This document shows positions 43,690 to 54,089 of a DNA stretch of 64,000 nucleotides, piece after piece. The stretch spans positions 18,197,937 to 18,261,936 of the forward strand of contig OZ018333.1 of assembly GCA_963969495.1 (NCBI GenBank), in the 5' to 3' direction. Source of the stretch: Ceratothoa steindachneri. Taxonomy: Eukaryota; Arthropoda; Malacostraca; Isopoda; Cymothoidae. The position numbers were made by a program, and so were the translations under genes. The notes beneath the pieces are model-generated. The model ran no database searches. It saw only the letters and a program-made list of their open reading frames with translations, and had not been told where the DNA came from. The number at the start of each line of letters is the position of its first letter. Position 1 is the stretch's first letter.

Positions 43690-44880
43690 AATGGTGGGCT
43701 AAATTAAAAACAAACGGTTATACAAAAAAAACCCATCATAAATCAAAGTAAAAAAGCAAGAAGAAGGCGGCACGTTCCGGCGTCGGGAAGAGGCCAGCCT
43801 ATCACCGGCGAAGGAACACACGACCAATAGCAAAGATAGTAAAATAAAATGGAAGAGAACAGCCTCCTCCAAAATGTCAAATAACCCATAAATCTGAGTA
43901 AACGAGTCCGTCCCAAGTACAATGGACAAGTGGTAACGAACCCGCTCGTCCGATGCCGGGACAGGTAACGTTTGCAAAGATCACCCAGACTGGGGCAGTC
44001 GACAAGAATGTGCCGAAAAGTCTTGAGGAATAACGCAGTCGTCACAATAAGGTGCAGGCACGAGCACTGCATCAAATGGCGGTGCGTCCAGCGAATGTGC
44101 CTAATTCAAAGACTACAGAAAACGTCCTGAAGGCGTCGCGGCATTGGTGGGAGAGGGGGGTGGATTAGGTTCATGGGGGCAGTCGCGGCGTAATGACACG
44201 CAACTTTGAGTCCCGCATCTTCTTTGCCAGTCACCCTGGAGGGCTGCCCTTATTCCTACCATGGAGTCGGTGTGAGGAAAAGCGAAACGCTAGTCTGGTC
44301 ACTCAGTCCTCGTGGGTTCTTTGGCGGGCTCTTTGGCGCCCTCATTGACGCGTTCATTCCCCGCAATTCTCACATGTCCAGGAAACCAGCAGAAGATAAT
44401 CTCGACATCTATCCGGTTCGTGTGAACCGTGACGTCACAAATACCACGAACTTGGGTGTATGGAAATTCCAATGCCCCCGAGAGCACTCAGGGGGCTTTA
44501 TGAGTCACTAACAATCACAATACAGTTTCCTCCGGACTGAGCACAACGCATTATCTCCTGTACCAAGCGAGGTATTGCAATCAGCTCGACCGTGAAGACA
44601 GACGCAGTGCCTGGTGGAGCCCCGCTGACTTCAAACAGAGAGGATACAGTGTGGAAACCGACCCCCTCTTGGGACTTGGAGCCATCCATATACACTGGCA
44701 CGAATCCAGCGTAACACGAAAGGTGTTCCAAAAAGGCCGAGAGCAATACTCCCAGCGTTGTAGAAACTTTGGGAGCAGAGGTGGGGCGAAAAATAGACAA
44801 AGATGGTATTCTCAATGGCGGCGTCCTGGGCAGGACCAGACGTACCACTGCCCTGGGAGCTACCTGCACATTGAGCTTCT
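43690..44880 (-). pseudogene. LINE C6, RNase H and C-terminus of ORF2
   Basis: This copy contains only the 3' third of ORF2. The RNase H domain reads VYMDGSKSQEGVGFHTV (first Asp kept), FTVELIAI (Glu kept), NCIVIVSDS (Asp kept), then after a frame change VEIIFCWFPGHVRIAGNERV, where the last catalytic Asp of GNERxD is Asn (GNERVN). The Cys/His knuckle follows with HILVDCPSLGDLCKRYLSRH near 44020, then the C-terminal tail. LINE RNase H removes RNA from the RNA-cDNA hybrid. Several frame changes are present. It is closest to C5 at 59.2-60.1 kb, which shares RIDVEII/RLDFKII and CPSLGDL. Confidence 0.82.
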
Positions 44881-44929
44881 GAAGGAGCTGTCCGTGTTTC
44901 CCGATATTTTACTTTTTCGACTCCTTCTC

Positions 44930-45165
44930 ACACCCCATATATATTTATATATATATATTTGTAGCTCAGGAAACATGTGTTGAAGGAAAAATTATACGCG
45001 AATGAGTTTTCGAGGTTTAAATTCTTAATTTCTAAGCTTTCAGAGCCAAGATAGGATATTTCATCAGGGAACTGAGCAGTTCGGATTCTAACAGCGGAAT
45101 GGTTTCGGTTGGTCTCCAAAGCTCACTTATCTGAAGATGGACCCTAGCTTGGGTGAAAGCTCAGT
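44930..45165. repeat. Repeat segment with CTGA(N)GA...GAAA words
   Basis: The plus strand has CTGAAGATGGACCC, a short loop, then GGGTGAAAGC near 45131-45162. The minus strand has CTGATGAAATATCC and CTCTGAAAGC near 45065-45035. An AT-rich microsatellite-like start lies at 44938-44960. The element family is unknown. The segment interrupts the family A reading at 45165. Confidence 0.4.
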
Positions 45166-46170
45166 CATGCTTGCTTTCCTCTATATTTGCTCTTTCCGTT
45201 ACGTGTTTCGTGTAACCTGCCATAGTAATCGTTAATTCCAGCAATTTGCATTCGGTATTATATATTTACGTTTCACTGTCTACACGTCTCATATAAAATT
45301 TTTCTATATTGGTGCTATTTTAAAGTTATATTGTTTAGTTTTAATTTCCAATTTCTCTTCACATAGATTTATTCTTTTAATCTCTTCTGCTGTCATTCTT
45401 GCATGCAGCTCACTGTTTCTATACGAAAAAAATCCCGATGATTTGACTTTCATCGCCGAAGTAGATGTTCAATAAGCTCTCATTGCTGGGAGGAGGGATA
45501 TTGGCTGTTTGAGATGAATACAGAGATGGGCTTAAAGAAACTCCTTGGACAAGTACGGCTTCAAGCTTGAAGTTTTCTCGTTGATGCTCGATAGTCTTTA
45601 TCAAGGCTTATCTTCAGTCTTAGCTTAAGTATTTTATATTGCATACGCCTCGGCCCTTCTTTGTCGAAAGCCTTGGATACCTGTAGAAAGAGAATGTCCA
45701 CATTTGTTTTTTTCTCTTTTTTTTATTTGGTTAACTTCTATATTATTACACTGAGTCTCGTATCTGTACCTCTTTTTTCCTAAATGTAAATTGCCAATTG
45801 TTTTGTAGATTATTGTCCTGTAAATGCCGTCACTCTGTTGTTAATAATTTTCTCCTAAACTTACTCGATCAAGTCGACAACGAAATAGGATAATAGTTTC
45901 ACATCTGAACTAAACGTTTCATCGCTTAGAGGACGAAAGTCACTTTCGCATCTTTGAGTTGATCGGCAAACTAGCCTGTATTTAGGCACGCATTAAAAAT
46001 ATTCTTTAGTTCCTCTAGTATGCTATTGGGTGCTTCTTATATTTAATCTTGGCGAGACTTCATTTTGAAGTTCTTAATAGTTTCCTGTAGTTCTATTGTC
46101 ATGGCGGCGTCAGTTCCCCTCGATGGTGTTTCTCTGTTCATCGAGTCAATGTTAAGGGTATGGTTATATT
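45166..46170 (-). pseudogene. LINE family A (copy A5), decayed RT
   Basis: A heavily decayed minus-strand ORF2 follows the family A order: FNACLNTG near 46000, FRKKRYRYE near 45780, VSKAFDKEGPRRMQYKILKL near 45680-45620, VLVQGVSLSPSLYSS, and FGDESQII near 45440 where FADD is expected (catalytic Asp-Asp is now Asp-Glu). Then MQARMTAEEIKRINLCEEKL near 45405-45345 and NTECKLLELTITMAGYTKH near 45240-45190, equivalent to ECNVLGMKITSSGYKKH. Many stops. No EN or C-terminus. Confidence 0.78.
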
Positions 46171-46371
46171 ATATATCTGCATTAAGTTCATCTATTATTC
46201 AATTCCCAAAGGCTATATAGAGAGAGAAGGGCGGAAATCTGCCAGGGTAAAGTGATATCTTCCCGGTTTGCGAAATGCGAGCAGAGTAGCCACTCGCTAG
46301 GCGTCCAGGAAGATACCCTATGTCCAGATCCTGTTTAACAAATCTAACAGAAAGGCCATGCCTCTCTTACC
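46171..46371. other. Short spacer, nothing recognised
   Basis: No feature was identified between A5 and the 3' tail of C7. Confidence 0.3.
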
Positions 46372-48490
46372 TAGTTTAGTTTAGTTTAGTTTAAGGGAAA
46401 ACAAGGTGGCAGCCGCCCAATCCTAATGGATTCTTAATGGCAGCACTGTTAAAACGGGGTCGCCCGAAAAAAGTCAGAAGAGGCGTGGAAAACACTCAAT
46501 AAAAATAGGGAAAAGCAAAGGATTAGAACAAAACAGTACAACACACAGGGACGCACACTTAAACTACAACACATTCTAAAAACAAGGGCGGCTGGGGCAA
46601 TAAACAAATGACATGCGCCAGCCGTAGGGGAGGGCACAGGATAAGATAAAACAATAAACCTAAAGATATAAATGGAAAGAATTTATGAAAGGGATAAAAC
46701 GCCACTTCGTGATAGAAATGTAAGGAGGGAGGACGACCGAAGGGAGTCCTCTGTTAAAATAAAGCGAAGTCGAGCAGAGAAGGCGACGCCAGAAAGGGTA
46801 GGAAAGCAAGAATTTCGAAGAGTAGCAAGGCGGGGACAAACTACTAAAATGTGAGCAGAACCCACAACGTGGAGGGCTTATGGCGCGGAGCGAAAGGGAG
46901 ATCGAGCAGAGACAGACGAGAACTAAAAGGTAAAGAAGATGGAACAGAGGGCGGAAAATGGACAGAGGGTGAGAAGGAAACAGGGTAAGGAGGGAATTGG
47001 ATCAGATGAAGAGGAAGGAGCAGGATCAGAGGGTGAGGAGGGGAAAGATTCAGAAGATGAAGGAACAGGGGTAGGAGACAAGGGAGACGAAACTGGGGTA
47101 GGAAACATAGAAGACTGCACAGAGGTAAGGGGCAAGGAAGAAGGGACCGGGGTAGGAGGTCATGAAGACGGAACTGGGTGAACTTCCCACGGACAATGAT
47201 ATCGGTGATGCCAACGGAGGCGGCCAGCGAAGACCCGGGAGGAGAAGCCATCAAAACAGAGGACACCTCAATAACCGACTCGAGGGCCAAACCAGCCTCA
47301 TCATAGGCATCGCGCTTGGACTCCGAACGGGGTGAGGAGGTCCCCTTCCGTTTGCGCTGAGGCAAAGGAACGGGAGGAATAGCAGGGGCAGACGCCTAGT
47401 GGAACTGCCGGATATCTTCCAGCGTCTATGCTCGGTCGGTCTCACGGTCCGCGACAGAGGAAGGAACATGAGAAGAGACCAATGGCAAAGGAGAGGGCGC
47501 AACGGAGGGACCAAAGGCAGGGGAGAAGGAGTAACAAAGGGACCGCGGAGAAGACAAAGGAGGAGTGGGGCGATCGGGAGGAGGACGTCAGAGAAGAGGG
47601 CCGGAGGGGGCTGGCCTCACGGAAGTCCCGAAGAGCCAGGACCTCCTTCTCAAAAAGGAATACGGGACAAGAACGCGAAGCCACGCTATGGGAACCTCCA
47701 CAATTGGCGCAACATTCATGATTCCCAAAAGATGAGCCATGATACGCCAACGCACAGGCAATTAAAACAACGTCTGAGGAGCTCGACATAACGGGGCACG
47801 AAGATAATAAGCAAGAACAAACTCAGGCAGATCCTGACGCTCAAAGGTAACGATGAGCGTACTCGTAGGAACTTTAGTGGGGGCCAACAGACTTAGAAAC
47901 CCTATAAACGTCCGTAACCCTCTGGAACGAAAGTTTATCTTTTAGTCTCGAAACATCATATTGCAATAATTCGTTGGAGCTAATCACTACCTTAACAAAA
48001 TTAAGGCGAGGGTGGGTCACAACCAAAATCGGGACCTCCGAAAGGGAGGACAAATCCCGCATGGCACCACACTGCTCTTGCGAAGATACCTCAACCAGTA
48101 AATCGCCACTACCACGGCCTCACATACGGCAGGGCGCACCAGAGCGGGACTCAAACTCCTCATTCAAATCAAAAACGTCCAATTTAGAAAGCGGAGACCC
48201 GGAACTAGAATTTAGCACCAGAAAACGAGGATAATCCAAATCAGGATCTATCTCTTCTGCGAAGGGATCTAACATTCGCGGAAAAGAGGACTTATTGAGT
48301 ATAAAGGATGGGGGGGGGGCGAACTCGGGTAGCGCAGTCAGTGTCTACCGTCGAGACACCTACTCGGAGCGCCGGCCCAACCAGGAGGGTAAGCCCGTCG
48401 ACCCCTGACCCAACCATCGTTTTAAAAATGGTCAGCCAGCCTCGGAAAATTACCGGTTGGTGAAGCTAAGACCCCCAAGAGCGCCACGCC
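46372..48490 (-). mobile_element. LINE C7, Gag plus 3' end, internally deleted (~2.1 kb)
   Basis: On the minus strand this copy has a GC-rich leader (48490-48300), a Gag gene, a C-terminal ORF2 remnant (GSAHILVVCPRLATLRNSCF, about 46865-46800, the post-RNase H knuckle region) and a 3' end, ATCCATTAGGATTGGGCGGC, followed by a tail of TAAAC units (about 46372-46395). EN, RT and RNase H are missing entirely. The 3' end matches that of C3 at 39121-39175. It lies head to tail with C4, whose 3' end is at ~48500. Confidence 0.78.
47200..48275 (-). pseudogene. LINE C7 Gag
   Basis: The start ATG at 48273-48275 gives MLDPFAEEIDPDLDYPRFLV, LDVFDLNEEFESRSGAP, then LSSLSEVPILVVTHPRLN, FVKVVISSNELLQYDVSRLK and FQRVTDVYRVSKS. 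After frame changes comes CFNCLCVG (broken first knuckle), then ECCANCGGSHSVASRSCP and FEKEVLALRDFREASP. The tail is Ser/Pro-rich and continues as SP-rich readings to ~46920, giving the purine-rich plus strand at 46930-47170. The domain order (leader, EL..YDVSRLK segment, knuckles, FEKEVLALR) is the same as in C3. The middle knuckle seems deleted. Confidence 0.78.
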
Positions 48491-48995
48491 GGCTCAGGCA
48501 CCCATCAACAAACAGAGGAAGGACCAGCTAAATGGTTATACCCCATGACGGACAGCTCTGATACACAAAGATCGACAAACAAACGTAGATGGAAGGACGA
48601 TGCAGGGTACAGAAGACCAAGTAAGGGTTGGCAGGAGAAAAAGGATGCCAAGCTGGGGCCGGACGGGGCGCTGAGTCCAGTCAGCACGGCGGCCAGGAGA
48701 GCAAATAGCCGTGCCCCTTACGGGGCTACTGACTGAAAGGAGGTTTCTAAAGCAAAGAGAAATAGACACATTATGCCTGGTGTAAATGGCGCATCGCCCC
48801 GCCGGGCTCCCATCCCGTGGTGGTGGGGTGGCAAAACTCTTATACCCCGGGATGTTAAGCAGGGTGTAAACGCCCAGCATGGTTTCCTGCAAAAAGATAG
48901 CTAACGGGGAACGGGAGACGAGCCTCCACAGCTCCTCCCAGTTGACCCAGATCCGCGGCAATTCCATTGAAGGAATATGCTCTCGAGGCCTAGCT
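48491..48995 (-). pseudogene. LINE C4 3' end joined to a fragment of endonuclease
   Basis: The minus-strand reading contains the first part of the APE endonuclease: IPSMELPRIWVNWEELWRLV, SPLAIFLQET (catalytic Glu), LLNIPGYKSFATPPPR and GRCAIYTRHN. It passes without RT or RNase H into DWTQRPVRPQLGILFLLP, the ORF2 C-terminal tail also readable at the 3' ends of C5 (59.28 kb, DGTQRPVRLQL) and C8 (52.15 kb). A deletion must therefore join EN to the 3' end at about 48715-48730. Confidence 0.7.
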
Positions 48996-51600
48996 CGGAG
49001 TTGCAGGGCCCTCTTTGTAGTGAAGACCCTCACGGGAATAGCCGTACGCCTCCCCAAGGTAAAACTATGGGTGCTGTTGGCCGGACAATGAGATGAAGGC
49101 ACTGTCGAACACTTATCTAGGGAGGTTGGGCTCCCCATGCGTTTCTTTTCCTCCCTCTGCCTCGAAACCTTAGGCAGGCGGGGCGGGTTCGGGGCTGAGG
49201 ATGTCCCTCCTTTGGAAGATCCACAGCCTTCGAGCCACCCAGCCTATCGGTGTGTGTGGGCGTAGGAGCAGAAACTCTTTAAGGGTTATTCTGCTTTAGG
49301 GAGGAAGCTTTAGGAATTCCGGAAGATGGGCTCACGACCAACTTCAGAGGTGTTGCCTCCTGTGAGTCTAACGACTCGGTGGAGGCGCGAGTCTGTTTCG
49401 CCTTACAGGAAACGGTCACGCTGGGGAAAGGCGGGGGTGGAAGCTCGGGTTTAGCTGGGGCTGGAATGGCCGTACGATTCCCAGAGGAAGAACACCTGGC
49501 GCAGTTAGCCGGACAATGTGCCTTCGAGGACTTATCGGGGAAGGTTGGGCTCGCCATGCATCTCTTTTCCTCCCTCTGCCTCGAAACCTTAAGCAGGTGG
49601 GGCGAGTTCGGGTTTGGAAGATCCACAGCCCCTCACTGTGGGTGAGTATAGGAGCCGAAACTCTTAGTGCCGTTCTTCCTTCGGGTGGCAGCTTTAGGAA
49701 CCCAGAGGAAGATGGGCTCATGACCAACTTCAGAGGTGTTGCCTTCTGTGAGTTTAACGACTCGGTCGAGGCTGTTTAGTCTTACGGGAAACGGTAACGC
49801 TGGGGAAAGGGGAGAACCCTGGTTTTAGCTGGGGCTGGGTATGAACCCTTTGTGCCGCCAGCTTTACTAGGGGAGATCCCAGGGTTGGTAGAACCCGCAG
49901 AAGGGTTCCTCCGAATGGGTGCGGAAATGACCATGCTTGTAGGCCTGGAAGGGCCAAAAGCAGAGGGAGTCTTTCTTAGCATTGAGGCATATAACGTCCT
50001 AGGTAGCGCCCGAAACTCCATGGCCAAGTCCTTAGCCTCGCGAAATGAGAGACGATTTCCTTCTCAAGGAGATACGCACCACATTGCTTTGAAGAAGCGG
50101 GAGTGGCTATCCGGAATTGACACACTTGGCCTTATCGCGTGCGGCCTTGGAGCAACGTACAGAGACTTCGGGTAACCCTGACTTTGTGCGTCTATAGGAT
50201 CGATTAGTATGGCCGAAGCGGTGACAGTAGCAGCACATCCGCGGCAGTGGCACGAATGCCTTCACACGGTAGCGATACCAACCGGCACGGACCGACTAAG
50301 GGAGCTTGTCACAGTCGAACGTGATAAAGAGAGTAGGAGTGGGTCTCAAAGCCCCCTGTTTTCTAATCATACGTTCGACTTGACCGCTCCACGGTCGGCC
50401 AGCTCTAAGGTGATGTCATCTATGGAGTAGTCCACGAGCTCCCTCGCATAAACCACTGCTTTCACGAAGTTCATGGTAGAGTGCGCCGTCACACTCACCG
50501 GCCTGCCATCAAATGTCCTAAGGGCATTAATCATGGCTGCCTCGGAAGGATTCGACGTATTCGCCAAAAAGGCTCATCTCCGAGAAACGAGTCACCTTTA
50601 GCTCTTTACCAATCACGCAAGATAAAGCTCTCCTCTGATAGATTATATTGCCCTTAGCTAACATGTTGCTATCAGTTAAGTGAATAAAGAGGAAGCGTTT
50701 GAAACCAGCGGACTCGAACACGCCAGGTAACGTCTGAATAAGGGGCCCACTCTTAATCGAGGACCAGCTCTGCCCAATTTTGCTCTTATTCTGGGACTCC
50801 CCACCCGAGTCGGACGTGCCGATCTTGGCTTAGCCGCATACTGAAATGGCAGCAGCCCCATCATTACCCATGGTTCCCGCGGAGGGGGAGGAGCTCCCGA
50901 ATCATTTTGTCTATTTCTTTTCTTTTTAGGAGAGGGCGGGGAATGAACCCGCTTCTCCCCTCCACCGGCAGTAGCCACTAGGCCAGATGGACCGGCCTCA
51001 GCAAGATCCTTCTCTCAAATGGAGGTCTCGACTGTCACAAGGGCATCAGCCGGGGGAAGAGATCTAACCTCTCTCTGCAAGGCCTCTGGGGCCCGAGCCG
51101 TCTGAGGAGGACTTGGGTTCGGTGCTTGGCATCAGGCCCAGGTTCGACCCTACCACCTGTGGCTGGGTCACCTCAGGGACCAAGTCCATCTCAAGAAGGG
51201 GCTTCTATGTGGCTATCACCCCCCCCTTCCCCTGCAACATCACAGATCCCATTGTTTCTTTTTCACATAATGCCCGTGACCCGGCATCCGTCCAGGAGAT
51301 GAGGGCATGTACAGGGACCCTTTGTAGCCTCTTAACGCACAAGTGCAGAATGTTAGGGGGTACGGACCGACGGACTCTGCCATCCCTTGCCCCCCTGAGG
51401 GGTTAGCCCTAGCTTCGCGCTCCAACTGGGAGCGTTCAATTTTGGACCTCCTGCCTCCTTTCTTGGCAGTCCCTTGTTTAAGAACGAGGGAGGTACCCAA
51501 GGGCCCCTCCAGAGAAGAGAATGAGGGAGAGTCCCTTACACCCGTAAGCCTAGGAGAGGAGTAGTAAAGCTCCTCTCTGGTAGAAGGAATTTGGAGGGTC
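48996..51600 (-). pseudogene. LINE C4 Gag with internal duplication
   Basis: Minus-strand Gag: KKKRNRQNDSGAPPPPREPW near 50930, IKSGPLIQTLPGVFESAGFK after a frame change near 50735, FLFIHLTDSNMLAKGNIIYQ, LKVTRFSEMSLFGEYVESF, RTFDGRPVSVTAHSTMNFVK, ARELVDYSIDDITLELADRG, and the first knuckle CCYCHRFGHTNRSY near 50245-50205 (last Cys is Tyr). A long Pro/Ser/Ala-rich tail follows, part of which is present twice (49030-49890). The N-terminal limit near 51600 is uncertain. Frame changes are frequent. Confidence 0.72.
49030..49890. repeat. ~390-420-bp tandem duplication in C4 Gag
   Basis: GAGGTTGGGCTCCCCATGCG (49122) and AAGGTTGGGCTCGCCATGCA (49541) are ~419 bp apart. GAAGATGGGCTCACGACCAA (49322) and GAAGATGGGCTCATGACCAA (49708) are ~386 bp apart. 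TTTTCCTCCCTCTGCCTCG and ACTTCAGAGGTGTTGCC also recur in order, so two unequal copies lie side by side. Confidence 0.88.
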
Positions 51601-52119
51601 CTCTAAGAGAACATATGGAGGCAGACATTTTTTCAGTGGAGCTTCCTGAAGGCGGCTCCAATGATGGTATAAGGAAAGGTAAAGGAAGAATTCTTTTGAT
51701 TTAATAACTCATCCTTGGGCATTGTGACCTTATTCATTTCACGGGATGCATACACTCATCACCCCACGCAGTAGACCGCTCTGCGAGGGGTGAATACGGG
51801 GCTGGCAGAACCGACTGCCGCCATTTGAGTACATTCCTCCCACCCAGTGACCTGTAAGCCAGTCGGCACAACCTTAGGCATGGCGTATAATTGCTAGGCA
51901 GTAAAAGAAGAAAGAAAGGGGATGTAAGGAAGGTGTGGGTGAGGTGAATCAGGTTGCTACCCCCCCCAAAACCGGAGCTCAGGGGTAAGGGAACATTGTT
52001 CCCTAGCCCCTCAGCCCCAATGCAGGATGGTTGGGTGAGAGAAAGCTGGTCAGCATCTACCTGGAGGAAGTTGTGGGAGAAGTTGTAGAGAAAATGAGGT
52101 AGCAGGGTAAGAAGACAGG
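51601..52119. other. Spacer, nothing recognised
   Basis: It contains a C9 run at 51960-51968 and no clear coding signal. It may hold the 5' leader of C4 (minus strand). Confidence 0.3.
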
Positions 52120-52830
52120 GCTTCAGAAAGGAGAAGAGGCTAAAGTGGGGCCAGACATGGTGCTAAGTCACATCAGCACAGCAGCCAGAAAAGCAAAATG
52201 AGGACAATCCAATAGAAAATGGGCTACCGATTTGTCCCCATCACAGAAATAGCTGTATGGTGTGATTCGAGCATCAGCCAGAACAAAGATGCCTCTAGGG
52301 TATCTCATACGGCTGATGCGAACATAGCAAAGAGCCACTTCTAGGGGACCATAGTGTCTGAAGGCTCGAGGGCCAAGATTAAACACACTTTGATATTGTG
52401 TATTTAAAAGATGAACACCCATCTCATTCGTCCTGCCATAAAGGAACAATAGGTGAACTTATACACAAACCTCCACAACCGCTGCGGGGCACAAAATGAT
52501 TTCAACATTGCCCATTGTGAAAATAAAGCAGCCTCCACCCCCCACAAAAAATAGTGCATAACCCATTGCAAAACAAGAACTTTTGTTCAAGAATGCACCA
52601 AGTGTTTGATTACCCACCCTGAAAAATGCAGATGAAGTGACAGAAGTACAGTGAGGTAAAAGAACAGGCCTACTTGACACAAGAGGAGACAAGAAGATGG
52701 ATGGATACATAAGTGAGAGGGATGATTTTTGGTAGTTACTTTGGGGGTGAGGATGAAGTGGCCAGCGAAAATGAGGGGTTGCTCCTGGGAAAGAACAATT
52801 GCTGCAGATTCAGACAACTTATACAAAAGA
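52120..52830 (-). pseudogene. LINE C8, C-terminal fragment of ORF2
   Basis: The minus-strand frame 52449-52168 reads YVRISRMRYPRGIFVLADAR and YSYFCDGDKSVAHFLLDCPH. This is the post-RNase H Cys/His knuckle (C..CDG...HFLLDCP with one Cys replaced). Further downstream is the family C 3' phrase GAGGCTAAAGTGGGGCCAGA (52136-52155, plus strand), also present at 48.64 and 59.27 kb. The part upstream to 52830 is open in places but not recognised. Confidence 0.65.
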
Positions 52831-53099
52831 GGTTGGACTGGGGAAGTAAGGGGGTGAGCAAATTCTAGTAGGTGTAATTATTTGACAAGATGGTGTGTAC
52901 TGCCCGAAAAATGAAGACTATTTAAAGGGAACAGCGTCAATGGATAGATTGCAGGTTTACAATGCTTCAGGAAGAATGTGCGAGTAAAGGACTGATTGAC
53001 GCAAGTCAAAACTGACAAACATGTTGATAAAGCAAATGGTACAAAAGAAATCTAATTAGCACGCTCTATGAACAGTAAGGCAAGTCCCAGCCATATCGC
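52831..53099. other. Nothing recognised
   Basis: No feature was identified. Confidence 0.3.
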
Positions 53100-53375
53100 C
53101 TGTACAAAGTTAAGAACACATGCAGATGGCAGATAACCTTTGCTTTAAGTAATATTCTTCCAGTCTTAGTTTCTGGCCATATTTTCTATAGACGATGCCA
53201 TTGCTCTCACTCCATTGTGAGTGCATCAATTTTTCTTAGAAGTTTGCTATTGACAGATACTGCATTTGAAAAGCTTCTCTCAAGCGCGTAAATGTTTTGC
53301 AAGCAGCCTGATATGGACAAAGTGCATTTAAGGTTTCTTTATCCAGTAGGAGTGAATGCATCGTGACATGCCATT
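53100..53375 (-). pseudogene. Remnant C2H2 zinc fingers
   Basis: Two weak finger-like units on the minus strand: a HSYWIKKP linker followed by a YQAAC-like finger, then EKLFKCSICQ. The DNA words TGCATTTGAAAAGCTTCTCTC and GTGAATGCATC are those repeated in the array at 56.6-57.3 kb, so this may be a displaced part of the same locus. Confidence 0.5.
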
Positions 53376-54089
53376 ATCTCCCCCTCATAAAAGTAACATT
53401 CTAAAGTCAGACAGTCCTCCGCAGTGCATTGAGCTTTATGTTGTCTTAAAAACAGATATAGTACTTTTTAAGTGTCTGGTAATTATGAGGCATCAGTTGA
53501 AATTGATTTTTACTAGTCCTGTGGTGCAAATGATGACATATAATTGTCGCATCTTTCAGTTCCACTTTAGATCCTGAAATAGGTTTTGGCATTTGGACAC
53601 ATTTTATCTCTCTCTGCCATATTGCCATTTGGAAAACAGCACATGTTCAACGCGTTCTTGCCACATTGCATATCTAGTTTGATGGCTGTGTCTATGTAGG
53701 AGGTGACTGTGAGGAGCATTTTGTCATTAGTCTAAATTTCATTAATGCTAATAGTGTCAGCCATTGTTTAGGGTGGCAGTCAACTCCAAGTAGGGTTTCA
53801 CAGCCGCACGCTTTCATTCTCAACATGACAAAACTTACATCTATCATCTGACTATCTATCCTAGCCATCTCCATTCGTCTCCTTTTTGCTGCTAGACTTT
53901 CACCTATTTTTGCCAGCCTTTTCTAGCTATATTTGCCACTGATAATGAATAAGTCCCAAAGTGGTTTACCAATTATGTAATTGATATCTGTAATGGGAGC
54001 TGCATATTTTGTTGTTCTATCAACCTGTTGGTGTTGTTTTGCAAGCTCTTAGATATATTGTGATGTTCACTATGCCTAGATTATACATT
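53376..54089. other. Unassigned DNA left of the piggyBac insertion
   Basis: Minus-strand frames at 53446-53628 and 53692-53874 (MLRMKACGCETLLGVDCHPK) have no recognised domain. If the piggyBac is removed, this stretch lies directly downstream of the zinc-finger array. Confidence 0.3.

Noticed and set aside
46844..47365. Proline/leucine-rich membrane-like protein in the minus frame
   Set aside because: It is a shifted frame of the Ser/Pro-rich Gag tail of C7; another frame keeps the SP-rich character.
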